Source: Chinchilla lanigera
Taxonomy: Eukaryota > Chordata > Mammalia > Rodentia > Chinchillidae
DNA length: 64,000 nucleotides
Direction of reading: 5' to 3'
Assembly: GCF_000276665.1 (NCBI RefSeq)
Contig: NW_004955436.1
Span: 19,632,096-19,696,095 of the forward strand
A model generated the notes under the pieces. The model searched no databases. It was not told the DNA's origin and was given only the letters and a program-made list of their open reading frames with translations. This document shows positions 48,430-59,364 of the stretch, in pieces. The stretch's first letter is position 1. The number at the start of each line of letters is the position of its first letter. The position numbers were made by a program, and so were the translations under genes.

Positions 48430-49110
48430 AGGATGTAACACATAGAAAAATGGTTACAACAGTATAAGTACTAATCCAACTATGTCAATAACTGCTGTAA
48501 ATAAAATAGTGAAAATACAACAATTAACATACTATAGAAATGATCCCTGAAAGTATAGTCTTAAATATAACAATTTTAAAAACCTGATCATCAGTGTGAA
48601 CAAAAATTACAATCCCCAACTAGATGCTCATTTAGGAGTCTATCTTATATATAAAGGCAGTTGGGTTAAAGGAAAGGAAAAACATATACTATGTCAACAA
48701 TAATCAAAAGAAAATTGGAGTAGTGATAGGAATTTCAGTCAAACAAACTTCAGGAGGAAAACAGGAAATAATCAGGGATAAAGGGGATTTTATATAATGA
48801 TAATGTGGTAAAATCTTTATAACAACACAATATTCTTTAACATATTTCATCATACAAAAGAGTATCAAAATATGTAAAGAACAAACTAAGAGAAGTCTAA
48901 AGAGAAGCGGACAGATGCCCCAGAAATTGTATCCTTCAGCTTCTCTCCTTTACTAATTGATATGCTGAGCATATAGAAAATAAGTATAGATACAGTTGAT
49001 CTGAAGAAAGCTGTGAAACATGACAGTCTAAGAGAATGTGATCCAATATAGATGTCAAAAATTATGGAGTAGAATGGGAATTCAACAATCATCGAGTCCA
49101 TAGCTCACAG
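48430..49110 (+). mobile_element. L1M ORF2 5' (endonuclease) remnant
   Basis: ccaactatgtcaataactgctgtaaataaa, actatgtcaacaataatcaaaagaaaattggagtag, aatttcagtcaaacaaacttcagg and aatcagggataaaggggattttatataatgataa fall in the order expected for the start and early endonuclease domain of ORF2. Frameshifts and stops throughout; no catalytic motif is readable in an open frame. Confidence 0.6.
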
Positions 49111-49116
49111 AGAAGT

Positions 49117-49137
49117 TTGTTTTGTTTTGTTTTGTTC
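49117..49137 (+). repeat. (TTTTG)n short run
   Basis: About four units of gtttt/ttttg; likely slippage-prone. Confidence 0.8.
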
Positions 49138-49199
49138 CCAGAGACACAGCTGTTAGGCAGTCATCATTCGTGAAGATAATATTCAAAGACTCTGAAGAC

Positions 49200-50420
49200 T
49201 GACTACATAATTTACAAAAAGAGAAATATTAATTCAACAAAATTGATGGGCAGTTATTAGGAACCATGATAGACAATGGCATGTGAACTAGAGATTGACT
49301 TAACCTCTCATCTGTTTGAATTGAGGTAGTATTCGTTATTCTACCCATTCTTCCACAATGTAGAGAAGAGCCCAGCCAAGAAGCTGTTGAAGGTTGCACT
49401 GCTTCCATTTTCACATAACTCTACATTACAAAGGAGCTTCCATGGTGATCTCAGTAGTTGAGTGACAAGTATTTTCCCCAGCTTCCTTGAGCAACTTCCT
49501 CCTATAGATTCAAGGTCCAGTGAAATCAGCAGAAGCCATCCTCCCAGTCTGAGTTGAGGATAATACATCCTACACAAGAGCAAGAACTGGAAAGTGCTAA
49601 CAGTTTTCACCACCTTCCCACACAGGGAAGATCCAGGTAAGGCAGGCAGTAAATAAGCAAGATCCCCATTTCTCACCATGCAGGGCTCCTGTTCCATATC
49701 AAGAGGGTCTACCTAAGAGAAGATCAAAGAGTCTTCAAACCTTGCAGCATTCTACCCTTACTAAGCTGACTGACTTTAATAGGATCAAGATGTGAGCAAT
49801 TTACTTCCAATTTTCAACAAATAATTATGAGTGATGAAAGGAACTGAAAAGTTTGACCCATGTATGAGGGAGAAATCGGACAACAAAAACTGCTTTTGAG
49901 AGTGTGAACTCAGAAGATTTCAAAACATGTTTACATATGAAAGAGACACCATGTTAAAACAATTAAAAGAATGTATGATGGCAACATTTATCAAATAGCA
50001 AAAAACAATAAATAAAAATTATTTTTAAATAAAAAATCTGGAGTAAAATTACGATTCCAATAAGAGATTCATTGCATAGATGCTATAGTAGATTTGAGGT
50101 GAAAGAAAGAAGAATCACCTAACTTATAAATTAGATAAAGATAATGCCATATAAAAGTAGAAAGAAAATATTAAAATGAATGAACCCTCATAAAAACAGG
50201 GATTCTACTAAAAGCAGGAAAACAAAGTGTTAGAACATCAGAATCAGAGACCAGAAAAAAGAAATAGGGAAATACAATACTTACATAAATTATGATTGAA
50301 AAATTTTAAATTTGATGAAAATATTAATATATCAAGATTTATTTCAAAGTGGGTTAACTTCAGGAAAAAAAATCAAATGACACACTAATAGGAAATGTCA
50401 GAAATATATATAATAAGGGG
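49200..50420 (+). mobile_element. L1M 5' UTR/ORF1-like remnant
   Basis: Blocks such as cagcttccttgagcaacttcc, gcaggcagtaaataagcaagatcc, gggctcctgttccatatcaag, acgattccaataagagattcattg and gatttgaggtgaaagaaagaagaatcacc resemble old L1 5' and ORF1-start sequence in sense. It lies downstream of the ORF2-like piece at 48.4 kb, so at least two L1 copies contribute. A 118-codon antisense frame here is not a recognised protein. Confidence 0.4.
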
Positions 50421-50785
50421 TTCTTTTTCAAAATAAGTAAAAACACTTACAATTCAATAATAAAATTAACCCAGTAAAAATAGAGAAAAAGACTCTTCTC
50501 CAAAGAGACACATAAGCTTTCTTAGCATATTACTACCTATTTCCTTAGCATATTACTACATATATATTCAAGAGGAAAACATACATCACCAAAAACTTGT
50601 GCATAAATGTTAGTAACAGCCTGATAATACTCAAAAGTAAAAGCAACACCAAGGTCTAACAACTGGTGAGTAGATAAATAAAAGGTAAAGCACACATACA
50701 ATGGAATATTATTCAATGATAAAAAGAAATGAAATAAAGATACATACTACGACACAGTTGAATCATGGAGACATTATGCTAAAGT

Positions 50786-50903
50786 AAAGAAGTTAGTAGG
50801 GGCTGGGGATTTAGCTCAGCGGCAAAAGCGCCTGCCTGGCAAGTGCAAGGTCGTGAGTTTGGTTCCCGGTACCGGAGAAAAAAGAAAAAAAAAAAGAAGT
50901 TAG
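50786..50903 (+). mobile_element. Full-length ID SINE with 12-bp target-site duplication
   Basis: Body from 50,799 (ggggctggggatttagctcag), then gcgcctgcctggcaagtgcaagg, ttggttcccggtaccggag and an A/G-rich tail. aaagaagttagt flanks it at 50,786-50,797 and 50,892-50,903. It interrupts an L1M 3' end, so it is younger than that L1. Confidence 0.97.
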
Positions 50904-50959
50904 TTACCAAGACCACATATCATGTGGTTTTGATTATATGTAATGTTCAGAATAGAACT

Positions 50960-51300
50960 TGTCTTAGTCACTTTTTTATTGTGGACACACAATACCTGAC
51001 ACCTACAGATTAAAAGATAGGTTTACTTTGGCTCACATTTCAGACATTTCAGCTCATGACTGGCAGAATCAAGCACAGAAAGAGCATGGCGGACGGGTCC
51101 GACAGAGCAAAGCTGCTCCTGCCACGCCAGCTAAAAGCAGAGAGTGAAGGGAGGAGCCAAGGCCGGAGATAAGCTGATCCAAGTCATGCCTCCCGTCACC
51201 GGCCTCCACCAGGCCCTACCCGGGAACAGTAAGCCAGCGATAACGCCATCACACAGTCACCTTCCAAATACTCCGCCTCTGAACACAGGGAGAATTTGAG
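50960..51300 (-). mobile_element. ERVL-MaLR LTR, antisense, nested in L1M
   Basis: Antisense MaLR landmarks: tcttagtcacttttttattg, acacaatacctgacacc, ggtttactttggctcacatttcag, gagcatggcgg, aaagctgctcctgcc, ggccctacccgggaac and caccttccaaatactccgcc. CpG-rich relative to its surroundings, which suggests it is younger than the L1 it interrupts. Similar in family to the LTRs at 22.5-24.7 kb. Confidence 0.8.
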
Positions 51301-51535
51301 GAATGTTCTATAGCTAAAGCGTGAGAGAGTAGATGAGTGTTTTCTAAGGGCTGAAGGTATGAGTAAGAGTAGGGAATGAATTCTAACATATATGAATTTC
51401 TCTGTGGAATGTTGAAAATATCCTCAAATTTGATTGTAATGAAGATTGCACATCTCTGTGAATATACCTACAAATATTGATTCACACATTTTAAATTGAC
51501 AAATATATATCAATTATATCTTAATAAATCTATTA

Positions 51536-52559
51536 GAAGAACAAAAGTAAGGAGGGAAAATGTGTATGGGCTACTAAGGAAGATGAAAGGACCTAGTAGA
51601 AAGCTGTAGGAGCTCATGAGGTGCACCTAAAGGGGCTTTGAGAACCTCAAGAATAAATGTGCTAAGATTAAAAATTGGGGTGGCACAGTGGACTTGTGCA
51701 ACCAGATGCCCTTCCTCAAAAAGATTTTCCTCATCAGCCCTACTTCTAGTTTCTTCCCATCTGTCCTGATTCATGCTTTTCATTTAATCATTTCTTCCTT
51801 CAGGATAACAGGATCCCTCTTTGCATTAAATTCAGTCTTCGTCACTTCAGCACTGCAGTTGTTTCCTGTCAGCATTACTGTCTTGATCTCTAATACTCAG
51901 AGATGCATCATTATAAGTATTATTTGAATACTAGAGTATTGTATGACAGCACCTTTCTTGATTATCCTAGTTGGCAATTTCCTATAAGCATAGATTGTAG
52001 TGACGCCTAAGACATCTCAAGAAATTATACATCAAACTCGGTATGGTATAGTTTTGTCAAAGATAAATATAACTTCATCCTTAATCTGAAACTCTTGAAT
52101 TTATTTGGGCTATACAGAATACTCACATGATCTTCTGAACTATCAAGTGACAGATACACTTTCTGAAACTGCTTTTATTATACGTCACTGCTTGGCAAAG
52201 AACAGAGTATTGTTATGCACAAGGGTTTTATACAAGTAATTATACATAATATGTAATGAACAAAGAATTTTGAAAGCTTAAGTTTAATGTCTTATTGGTG
52301 CTCCATCAATAGACAATTAGAACAAGAAGAAAATTTTAATTTTTTCCCAAACGTTATTCAGAACAAACAGAAGAAAATTAGCAATGACACAAGTAAGTCT
52401 TTACCTATCAATACCAGCTGTGACTGTAAAAGGACTAAATTCTACCAACTAATATACAGAGATGAACTGAACGGAATAAAAACAAGCTCCAATTGTGTGC
52501 TTTCTAAAAGTAACTCATTCATAGAAAGAAAAATTTAACAAAGATCAGAGGCCAAAATG
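51536..52559. other. Spacer; possible degenerate L1 at its right end
   Basis: No gene recognised. The 83-codon frame at 52,287-52,538 lies just upstream of clear L1 ORF2 and may be decayed L1, but I could not match it. Frames at 51,574-51,783 and 51,688-51,927 have no domain. Confidence 0.4.
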
Positions 52560-52617
52560 GGGGCTAAAAATACAGATTAAAAGGAAGATTAGATGAACAT
52601 ATAAAAAAGAAGATAAC

Positions 52618-52857
52618 ATGACTGATACCACAGAAGTGCAAAAAATAATTAGGGATTATTATGAGCAACTATTCACTGACACATTGGAAATCCTAGAAGT
52701 GGATAAATTGTTCAATACTTATGACCTATTAAAATTTAGCCATATGGATAGAAAAAACTTGAATACACAAATAACAAATTATGGGATTGAATTAGTAGTA
52801 AAAACTCTTCTGACAAATAAAAGCCTAAGACCAGATGACTTCATTGCAGAGCTTTAG
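52618..52857 (+). pseudogene. L1 ORF2 remnant upstream of the RT domain
   Basis: A 79-codon open frame starting MTDTTEVQKIIRDYYEQLF, the conserved stretch of L1 ORF2p between endonuclease and reverse transcriptase, and ending in the SLRPDDFIAEL-type segment that in intact L1 leads into the first RT motifs. A stop follows directly, so the catalytic RT motifs are out of frame or lost. Confidence 0.85.
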
Positions 52858-54683
52858 CAGACTTTAAGGAAAAATAAAAATAAATTCTAGTTCTTCACAA
52901 ACTATTCTAAAAAATTGAAAGGAAAGGAACTCTTCCAAAATCATTTTAGAATGTTAGTATTACATTGATCCCAAAGCTGGACAAAGATACAACAAAAAGA
53001 AAGCTATAGAATAATATCATTAATAAAGGTATTTGAAAAAGTTTTCAACAAAAAATATTATCAAACTGGATCCAACAGCACATCAGAAAGCATCTATGTG
53101 ATCAAGTTAGATTTACCTCAGGAATGCAAGGGTGGTGTAACATATGCAATCAATACATTTTAATACATCTAATCAACAAAATGAAAGATGAAAATCATAA
53201 AATCATTTAAATAGATGTAGAAAAAGCATTCAATAAAATTTACTCCCTACATGACAAAATTTATAAACAAATTAGATAATTAAAGATCATATCTCAATAT
53301 AAGAAAGGCTACAAATTACAAACCCTCAACCAAAATCATACTGAATAGTGAAATACTGAAAATGTTCACTCTAAAACCTAAACTAAAACGAAGATGTCCA
53401 ATTCCACTGCTGTTATTCAGTACCGTACTGGAAGTTTTCCAGAGCAATTAGGCAAGAGAAAAGAACAAAAGACATTTAAATAGGAAAGAAATAAATTAAA
53501 TTACACCTGTTTCCAAATGTGGAGAAAAATCTAAAAATGATTAGAACTGAGAAATTCAAAAACTTTGTAGGACACAAAATCAATATGCAAAAATCAAACA
53601 CATTTTAATATACTAAAAATAAAATGCTTAGGAAAAAAACCACAGAAGTAATATCATTCACAATACCTACCAAATTTCCTATAAGCTTAAAAAAGTGAAA
53701 GAGCTTTGTCTCTATCTTTTGCCTGTTATAAAAATCACTTCAGAATAATAGAGGACATGATTTTTCTAATATCATCAGAAAATTAGAAGAAATAAAAATA
53801 ACCAGAGACAAATGACATTACATCAACTCAAAAATATGGATATCAAAAAGTCAATCAAAAGAATGAAGAAACAACTACGGAGTGGGAGAAAATATTGAGT
53901 CACTGTGTGTCTGAGAAAGGATCAACATCTAGAACGTATAAGGAACTCAACAGCCAAAGAAATAATCCAATCTAAAAATGGTAAGTGATCTGAATAGACA
54001 CTTCTCAAAAAAGCACATTGGCCATCAAATATATGAAAAAATAAACATTAGCCATCAGAGAAAAAAAATCAGACCTACAGTGTGACACTATCACATGCAA
54101 GAAAGAAGGCAATTATCTAATAATAATAACAATAATAGTATCTATGATGAAAAAAAGAGGATAAAAAAAACTCCTTTCACTCGTGGTGGGGATGTAACCA
54201 CTACAACCCTTATGGAGGACATTATGGTGATTACTCAAAAAAAAACTAAAAATAGATTTGCTTTATGATCCAATCATTCCCTCTCAGAGTACATATGCAG
54301 AGGAAGTAAAATCAGTAGACAAAACAAATACTCTGCAGTACTGCATTTAGCATGGCACTATTCTCAATATCTGAGATGTGGAATCAAGCTAGATGTCCAC
54401 CAACGGATGAATGGATAAAGATAATGTGGTGTAAAATCACAATATAATGTCATTTAGTTGTAAAGAATAAAACCTCATTATTTGAAACAAAATGAATTTA
54501 AATGGAGACATTATATTGAGTGATTTAAGCCAGACACAGAAAAACAAGTACTGTTTTTTTTTCAAATGTTGAAGCTAAAAGTAGTCAACTTGAATGTAGA
54601 ATAGTGATAACTAGAGGTTAGGAAGGGGGATGGAGGTTAGGTAAAGGGAGGCTGGGAAACAGGAAACAAAGCACAGTTAGAAG

Positions 54684-54825
54684 AAGGTAGGTGCATGTCT
54701 GTGATCCCAGAACTCGGGAGGCTGAGACAGGAGAATGGTTGCAAGTTTGAAGCCAGCCTGGACTACAAGGTGAGCTTGAGGTCAGCCTGAACTGTATAAA
54801 GAGACCCTGTGTCAAAAAGACAAAA
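54684..54825 (+). mobile_element. B1-like SINE with internal duplication, nested in L1
   Basis: ggtaggtgcatgtctgtgatcc, aactcgggaggctgagacagg, gcaagtttgaagccagcctgg, then the repeated block gagcttgaggtcagcctgaac and gagaccctgtgtcaaa. Inserted into the L1 3' UTR, which resumes on its right. Confidence 0.85.
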
Positions 54826-55085
54826 TGGAAAGAAACTAAGAAGAGGTTAGCTCTGCTATTCTACAGCAGAGATGGAAAACTATCGTTCCAAATGATGAAT
54901 TATCTATTTTATGGGTAACTTGAAAAAAAGCTTGTCTCTAGCATAAAGGCATGATAGGCAAAGGCAAATGCTAATGGCCCTGAATGTATCAGTGTTGGAC
55001 ATAAGAATGCATTGAAATATCACATTGAATGGCACGTGTGTATGTATAATTAATGCATATCAATCTAAAATAATGATTAATAAAA

Positions 55086-55570
55086 TATCCTGAGTGAATG
55101 AGACAGTATCTATTACAGGGGCATTGAGCACTAGTATACAGAGTACGTATTAAGCTAACTGAAATATTGTCTTTAAAATTTTTTAATAACTGTTACCTTT
55201 AACAACCAAGCAGTACTTCTTTCCACTATGGATAGATGTTACCTTATCTTTCCACAAGCTTTACTAGACTTGTTCTGGCTTAAAAATAAATACATCACTG
55301 TGGAGCAAATGGGGCTTTCTCTGTTGTTTTCTGATATAATACTAGGTAGTCATGAAAGAATCTCATTCCCTCATCATAAAATCTGACTCCAGAGCTGACA
55401 AAATTAATATCCATTTTATGTAAAGAAATCTGAAAAAATAAAATAGATGTACCAGGAGAAAACAAGCTGAGAGGTGGACAGACTGCTGTGGTTATGAGTG
55501 ACTGAGAGCCCAGAAACTTCTCTCAGTACTGCAACTTTCCTGCTTGGCCTGCAAACTACTTCAGGATTGT
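55086..55570. other. Spacer
   Basis: Nothing recognised. Confidence 0.5.
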
Positions 55571-55576
55571 TAGAGG

Positions 55577-55675
55577 GATGGATAGGATAGGAAAAGACAG
55601 GATGGGGTAGGATGGGATAGGATAGGATAGGATAGGATAGGATAGGATAGGATAGGATAGGATAGGATAGGATAG
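55577..55675 (+). repeat. (GATAG)n pentanucleotide microsatellite
   Basis: Imperfect units from about 55,577, then twelve uninterrupted GATAG units (55,616-55,675). A 90-codon antisense frame over it gives a Leu-Ser-Tyr-Pro-Ile repeat, which is an artefact of a 5-base period read in triplets. Confidence 0.95.
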
Positions 55676-56091
55676 ACCTCTTTGACATAACACAAGAACC
55701 ATTGCTAGAATTGAAGTTCAGGCAATATCCAACTGAGAATATTTAGGTTCAGGAATTCTGAATAATTAACCATAAAAACTAGAATTACTTCCTTGCAATA
55801 TGTAAGTAATACTAAAAGAAGCTGTAAATAAACACTGACTTTCCCTCTACAAAACCTCTTTGTTAGAAACATAGGAACATACATATGATGGAGACTAACA
55901 TGCGTTAGAACAAAGAGCTCTTAAGGGAAGAATACAAACCACTTAGGGTATGAAAGCACTCGTGAGATTGCGTCTCCATAATGTTTTGCAATGTAAGCTT
56001 TAAGTCTTCTCAATAATCCATTACATTGATTCATGTGCTATGGTTTGGTAAGCCAATTTCTCTTACAGGGTGGGTCTCTTATTTCTTTATG
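55676..56091. other. AT-rich spacer
   Basis: Nothing recognised. Confidence 0.5.
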
Positions 56092-56318
56092 ACAAGTTTT
56101 CTCAACTTCAGCATTACTGGCATTTGGGGCTAGATAAGCCTCAGTTATGGAAGGATGTCCTGTGTGTCATAGTTAGTTTAGCAGCACCCCTGACCTTCAC
56201 TCACAAGATGCCAACAGCACAGCCTCCATTATTTCTGTGGCAAAATTATCCCCAGCTATTGCCCACTGTCTCCTTGAGAGGAAAATCACTCCTGGTTGAG
56301 AAAGCTCTGCTCAAACTA
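56092..56318 (-). mobile_element. MER20-like hAT-Charlie DNA transposon relic
   Basis: ttttctcaacttcagcattactggcatttggggctagataa, gtttagcagcacccctgacc, aagatgccaacagcacagcc and gaggaaaatcactcctggttgagaaag match a non-autonomous hAT relic in antisense; the ends (tctcaac…gttgaga) are the expected inverted termini. The exact family name is from memory. The 103-codon frame over it is not a gene. Confidence 0.7.
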
Positions 56319-56734
56319 AAAATGCGTTTTCATTGTTTTCTTAGCTACAAAGGTAATATGCATTTATTGAAAAATAAATAGACAACTATAACGTGATAGG
56401 ACCTGAGAGATTCAAAATACTTTGAAAATTGAGAAATAATACATTATAGTTTAAGCAGTCATAATAAACTTGTAAGAAGCAGCAGCATTTATGATTCTCC
56501 ATAAAGAAGAACAGAATTACGATTTCCCAAGTAAAGTATAGAAAAACGAAGGCATTCCTGCCACAGAATTGGCTGAAACCTGGAAGAAGCAGACCAGGTC
56601 GTGAGATTGAAACGGAGTGGGAAGACCTGGAAATCCAGGGTAAGGTCTTTTAAGTGAGGAAGGAGAACATAAAAAGCAGAAGAAGAAAAGGAAAAGAAAA
56701 GAATCATAAGCAATGAGAACTTGTTCTTAACATA

Positions 56735-56900
56735 CACTGCACTCTTAAGTTTTACTCATATAATTTAATTATCACAATATTACAGCTCAACAATTATAAG
56801 ATCAAGACATATGGTCACCCAGCTACTCAATGGCAGAAATGGTTGCACAGCTACTAACTAGCTGAGGTAAAACCAAATCTGAGAGTTTACTTTGCTGCAT
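56735..56900 (-). repeat. MIR, antisense, diverged
   Basis: atataatttaattatcacaatattacagctc, then atatggtcacccagctactcaatggcagaaatgg: antisense MIR layout. Confidence 0.5.
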
Positions 56901-58734
56901 TTAGAATGTTATGCCACTTTTTAAATGCCATATATACTATTAGTTACATTAAATTCAAATAAACTTAAAAGCCCACTTACTTTTGCCATGTCTTTGTTAA
57001 ATAAATCAACCAATGTCCTAAAGCACTCTGAGAACCCATTTGATTGTCTCCAACATGATGAAATACATTTATATGTACACATCTGCCTTATTTCCTCAAC
57101 CTACTCCAACACTGTGGTAAGGTTCTGGACAGCTGAAACAATATCTTCATTAACTCTGATTTCAATATCTGGCAAGGGCCCACAAATACTAAGTGATTAG
57201 ATAAAACAGAGTCAAAATATAGATAATGAGATTAGAATTGTCTTACCTTCTCCCAAATTGCTGGCCATGTGCCTCTCATATTATTATAAAAATTAAAGAA
57301 TTTCCTTTTTTATTTCTTGACACCATGTATAATCCTGGTGGATCCTGGCTTGCTAGAGGTCCGTGAATACAAAGAAAAATGTGTTAACAGCATGTTACAT
57401 GGGGGAGTGAGGCTGTTAAATTTGCTTTAAATGTTGGGTTTAAAATTGGATTGATTTTTGCACTAATAGTGTAATTTCCAGGTATTTGTTTTAATAACAA
57501 ATGGTACTTGAAATGACTACTATTCAGCAGTAAGTTTATAGCTAATTAGAGGAGTATTTCACTAATGCACACTAATGAGTGGAGAGCTATTACTGATCTG
57601 AGTGTGAAAGTTGCAAGGAAAGCATCATAAAACGCAGTTTGCTTCATTCTGTAAATATATGTTGTTTACTTTATTTACAACAGCCCATAGATTACTTAAG
57701 TGCATAATATACTTCTATATGAGGTGAAATAAAATCTCACTAACTAAAGCACTCTATCTTATATTAAACTTTTATTAAGGACTGAAATAAAACCATTCTC
57801 TTTGGGGTAGGAATTAGAGTGTGCTGATGATTACTGAAGTGAAAGTGGAAGAGGCAAAATAGTCAGCCATGGTTTCAAGGAAAGCCCGGCTGGTCAGTGC
57901 CCACTGTGCTTTAATCTTGTCTTTGCCATTCCCAGAAGTACTTCGGGTCACTTCTCATAAGGTGGTAACAGAGCAGCTGGATGTCCTGGAGATGATGTCC
58001 CAGTGCGCAAGGATGCAAAGACCTTTTTTGTGGCATAGGTGTCTGAATGTAGGTTTTATTATTTGGACAGAGAGCAACCTCCTAACCAGAGAGCCAACTA
58101 TAGCATCCTCCAGTGAGATGTGAGATGCAAAGAAAGGCATTCCGAGCCCCTGCCGGGCTGGCCATGGTGTAGATAGTCCAAGTAAGTAGGGGTGGTGAAC
58201 ATATTGGGCAAACGCTGGATAACAATCTATGTAAGGAAGAGCTGAGAACTGTAGACGTGAATGCAGAAACTATATACCCAAGATTTAGGGTTATGGAATA
58301 AACACACACACACACACACACCAATGAAATTCCAATGCAGTAATTGTTTCACTAGAATGATTGTCTTTTTTACTGGCAGTGGACTGGTTAAATCAATTAG
58401 GCTCTTTAGGTTTGAAAAAACCTGAAAAATATCTTCAGATTTCTACAGAAAGCTCAATCAAAAACTTAAACAATTAGAATGTTGGCTTTGCACATACAAT
58501 ATACATATATGAATATTTCTTACATATGTAAAAAGCACCCAGCTGAATTGGTGAAAATCTAGCCTACCTAGCAGTGCATGCACAACTTTTCCCCAGAAAA
58601 CAGTGCTGTAGGTGGCCAAGCAATGCACAGAATTGCAAACTATAAAGATGAGGAGGAGTCCTGAGCTTAAGATTTGCTTTCTGAAGCCATGGTAGCAGAG
58701 CATGGTGATTAGCTTTGATGGAAATGGTAGGAGG
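56901..58734. other. Spacer, partly unique-looking; one GC-richer patch
   Basis: 57,390-57,720 is AT-rich and apparently repeat-free with several TAATTA/TAATG words. 57,860-58,190 is GC-richer, contains overlapping 84-codon (+) and 61/80-codon (-) frames without domains, and is not assigned to a family. A (CA)10 run lies at 58,302-58,321. Confidence 0.45.
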
Positions 58735-58972
58735 GAGGAGAGGGTGGATAGCAGATAGTTAATATTTAAGGAAGTATGGGTGGAAACTTATAATGTTCTA
58801 AAGTATTTTTATATATTATATATTTATAAATATATTATTAAATAGGCTAAATTTAAGATAGCAGTTAGAGAGGATTTTGAGTGTCCCCAGATAACAAAAT
58901 GAGAAGTCTTGGAGGTAAAGAATATGCTAACTGTCCTGATCTAATCATCTAATCACTACATATTTTGTGTGT
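58735..58972 (+). mobile_element. L1 3' UTR fragment
   Basis: gatagcagttagagaggattttgagtgtccccag, then atatgctaactgtcctgatctaatcat, is L1 3' UTR sequence in sense, as also seen at 54.8-55.1 kb. Interrupted by an AT-rich run at about 58,805-58,845. Confidence 0.6.
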
Positions 58973-59110
58973 CTATTTTAGCACATCAGCAAGACCTTGT
59001 ACTTCAGTTTCCTCATTATATATGTGTGAAAATAATATGAATAACTGGGTGTTATAAGGATCAAGCGAGATAGTGCATACCAAGAGGAATGCCTTCTATA
59101 TATACAATTC
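58973..59110 (+). repeat. MIR fragment, sense
   Basis: cttcagtttcctcattatatatgtg, then gtgttataaggatcaagcgagatagtgcatacc, matches the MIR core in sense. Confidence 0.65.
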
Positions 59111-59364
59111 ACAAATCATATTCAAGAATAGTATATTAACAAAACAGTAACTGAAACTTATTTACTAAGTATGTTACCAGGATAGCAATAATTTGAAAAA
59201 AGAGAGAAAAGAATTACTTTGTTTTCTACTTAGATTAGCTGTTGTTTGCCCAGTTATCAAAAGCCCTGAAAGACCTTTCGTGTTTTCAGAATTACTTCAG
59301 TGAACTGCCTACTTAAATTTAAATTCTTTCTTCTCTTCCTCCCAAAGCCCCCTGATATGAAGCA

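Larger units (their letters stand above)
50421..51535 (+). mobile_element. L1M 3' end, interrupted by an ID SINE and a MaLR LTR
   Basis: ORF2 end and 3' UTR blocks in sense: acacatacaatggaatattattcaatgataaaaag, gacattatgctaaagtaaagaag, [ID insertion], agaccacatatcatgtgg, atgtaatgttcagaatag, [LTR insertion], gtagatgagtgttttctaagggctg, gaagattgcacatctctgtgaatatacc and aattatatcttaataaatct. The L1 reads continuously if both insertions are removed. Confidence 0.8.
52560..55085 (+). mobile_element. L1 ORF2 (reverse transcriptase) to 3' UTR, decayed, with nested B1
   Basis: Sense blocks in L1 order: actgataccacagaagtgcaa, attatgagcaactattcac, agaccagatgacttcattgcag, gacaaagatacaacaaaaag, tcaagttagatttacctcagg, aatgcaagggtgg, ctgttattcagtaccgtactgg, ggtggggatgtaaccactacaa, ccaccaacggatgaatggataa, then 3' UTR to about 55,085. 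Sequence is missing around 53.7 kb and stops are frequent. A B1 interrupts the 3' UTR at 54.68 kb. Not active. Confidence 0.85.

Noticed and set aside
50799..50875. A functional tRNA gene
   Set aside because: It has tRNA-like promoter boxes but is the body of an ID SINE, with A-tail and target-site duplication; the acceptor stem does not close as in a tRNA.
52287..52538. 83-codon frame as confirmed L1 ORF2
   Set aside because: It lies next to clear ORF2 sequence, but I could not match its residues to L1 with confidence.
55416..55688. 90-codon protein with Leu-Ser-Tyr-Pro-Ile repeats
   Set aside because: It is the translation of the (GATAG)n microsatellite.
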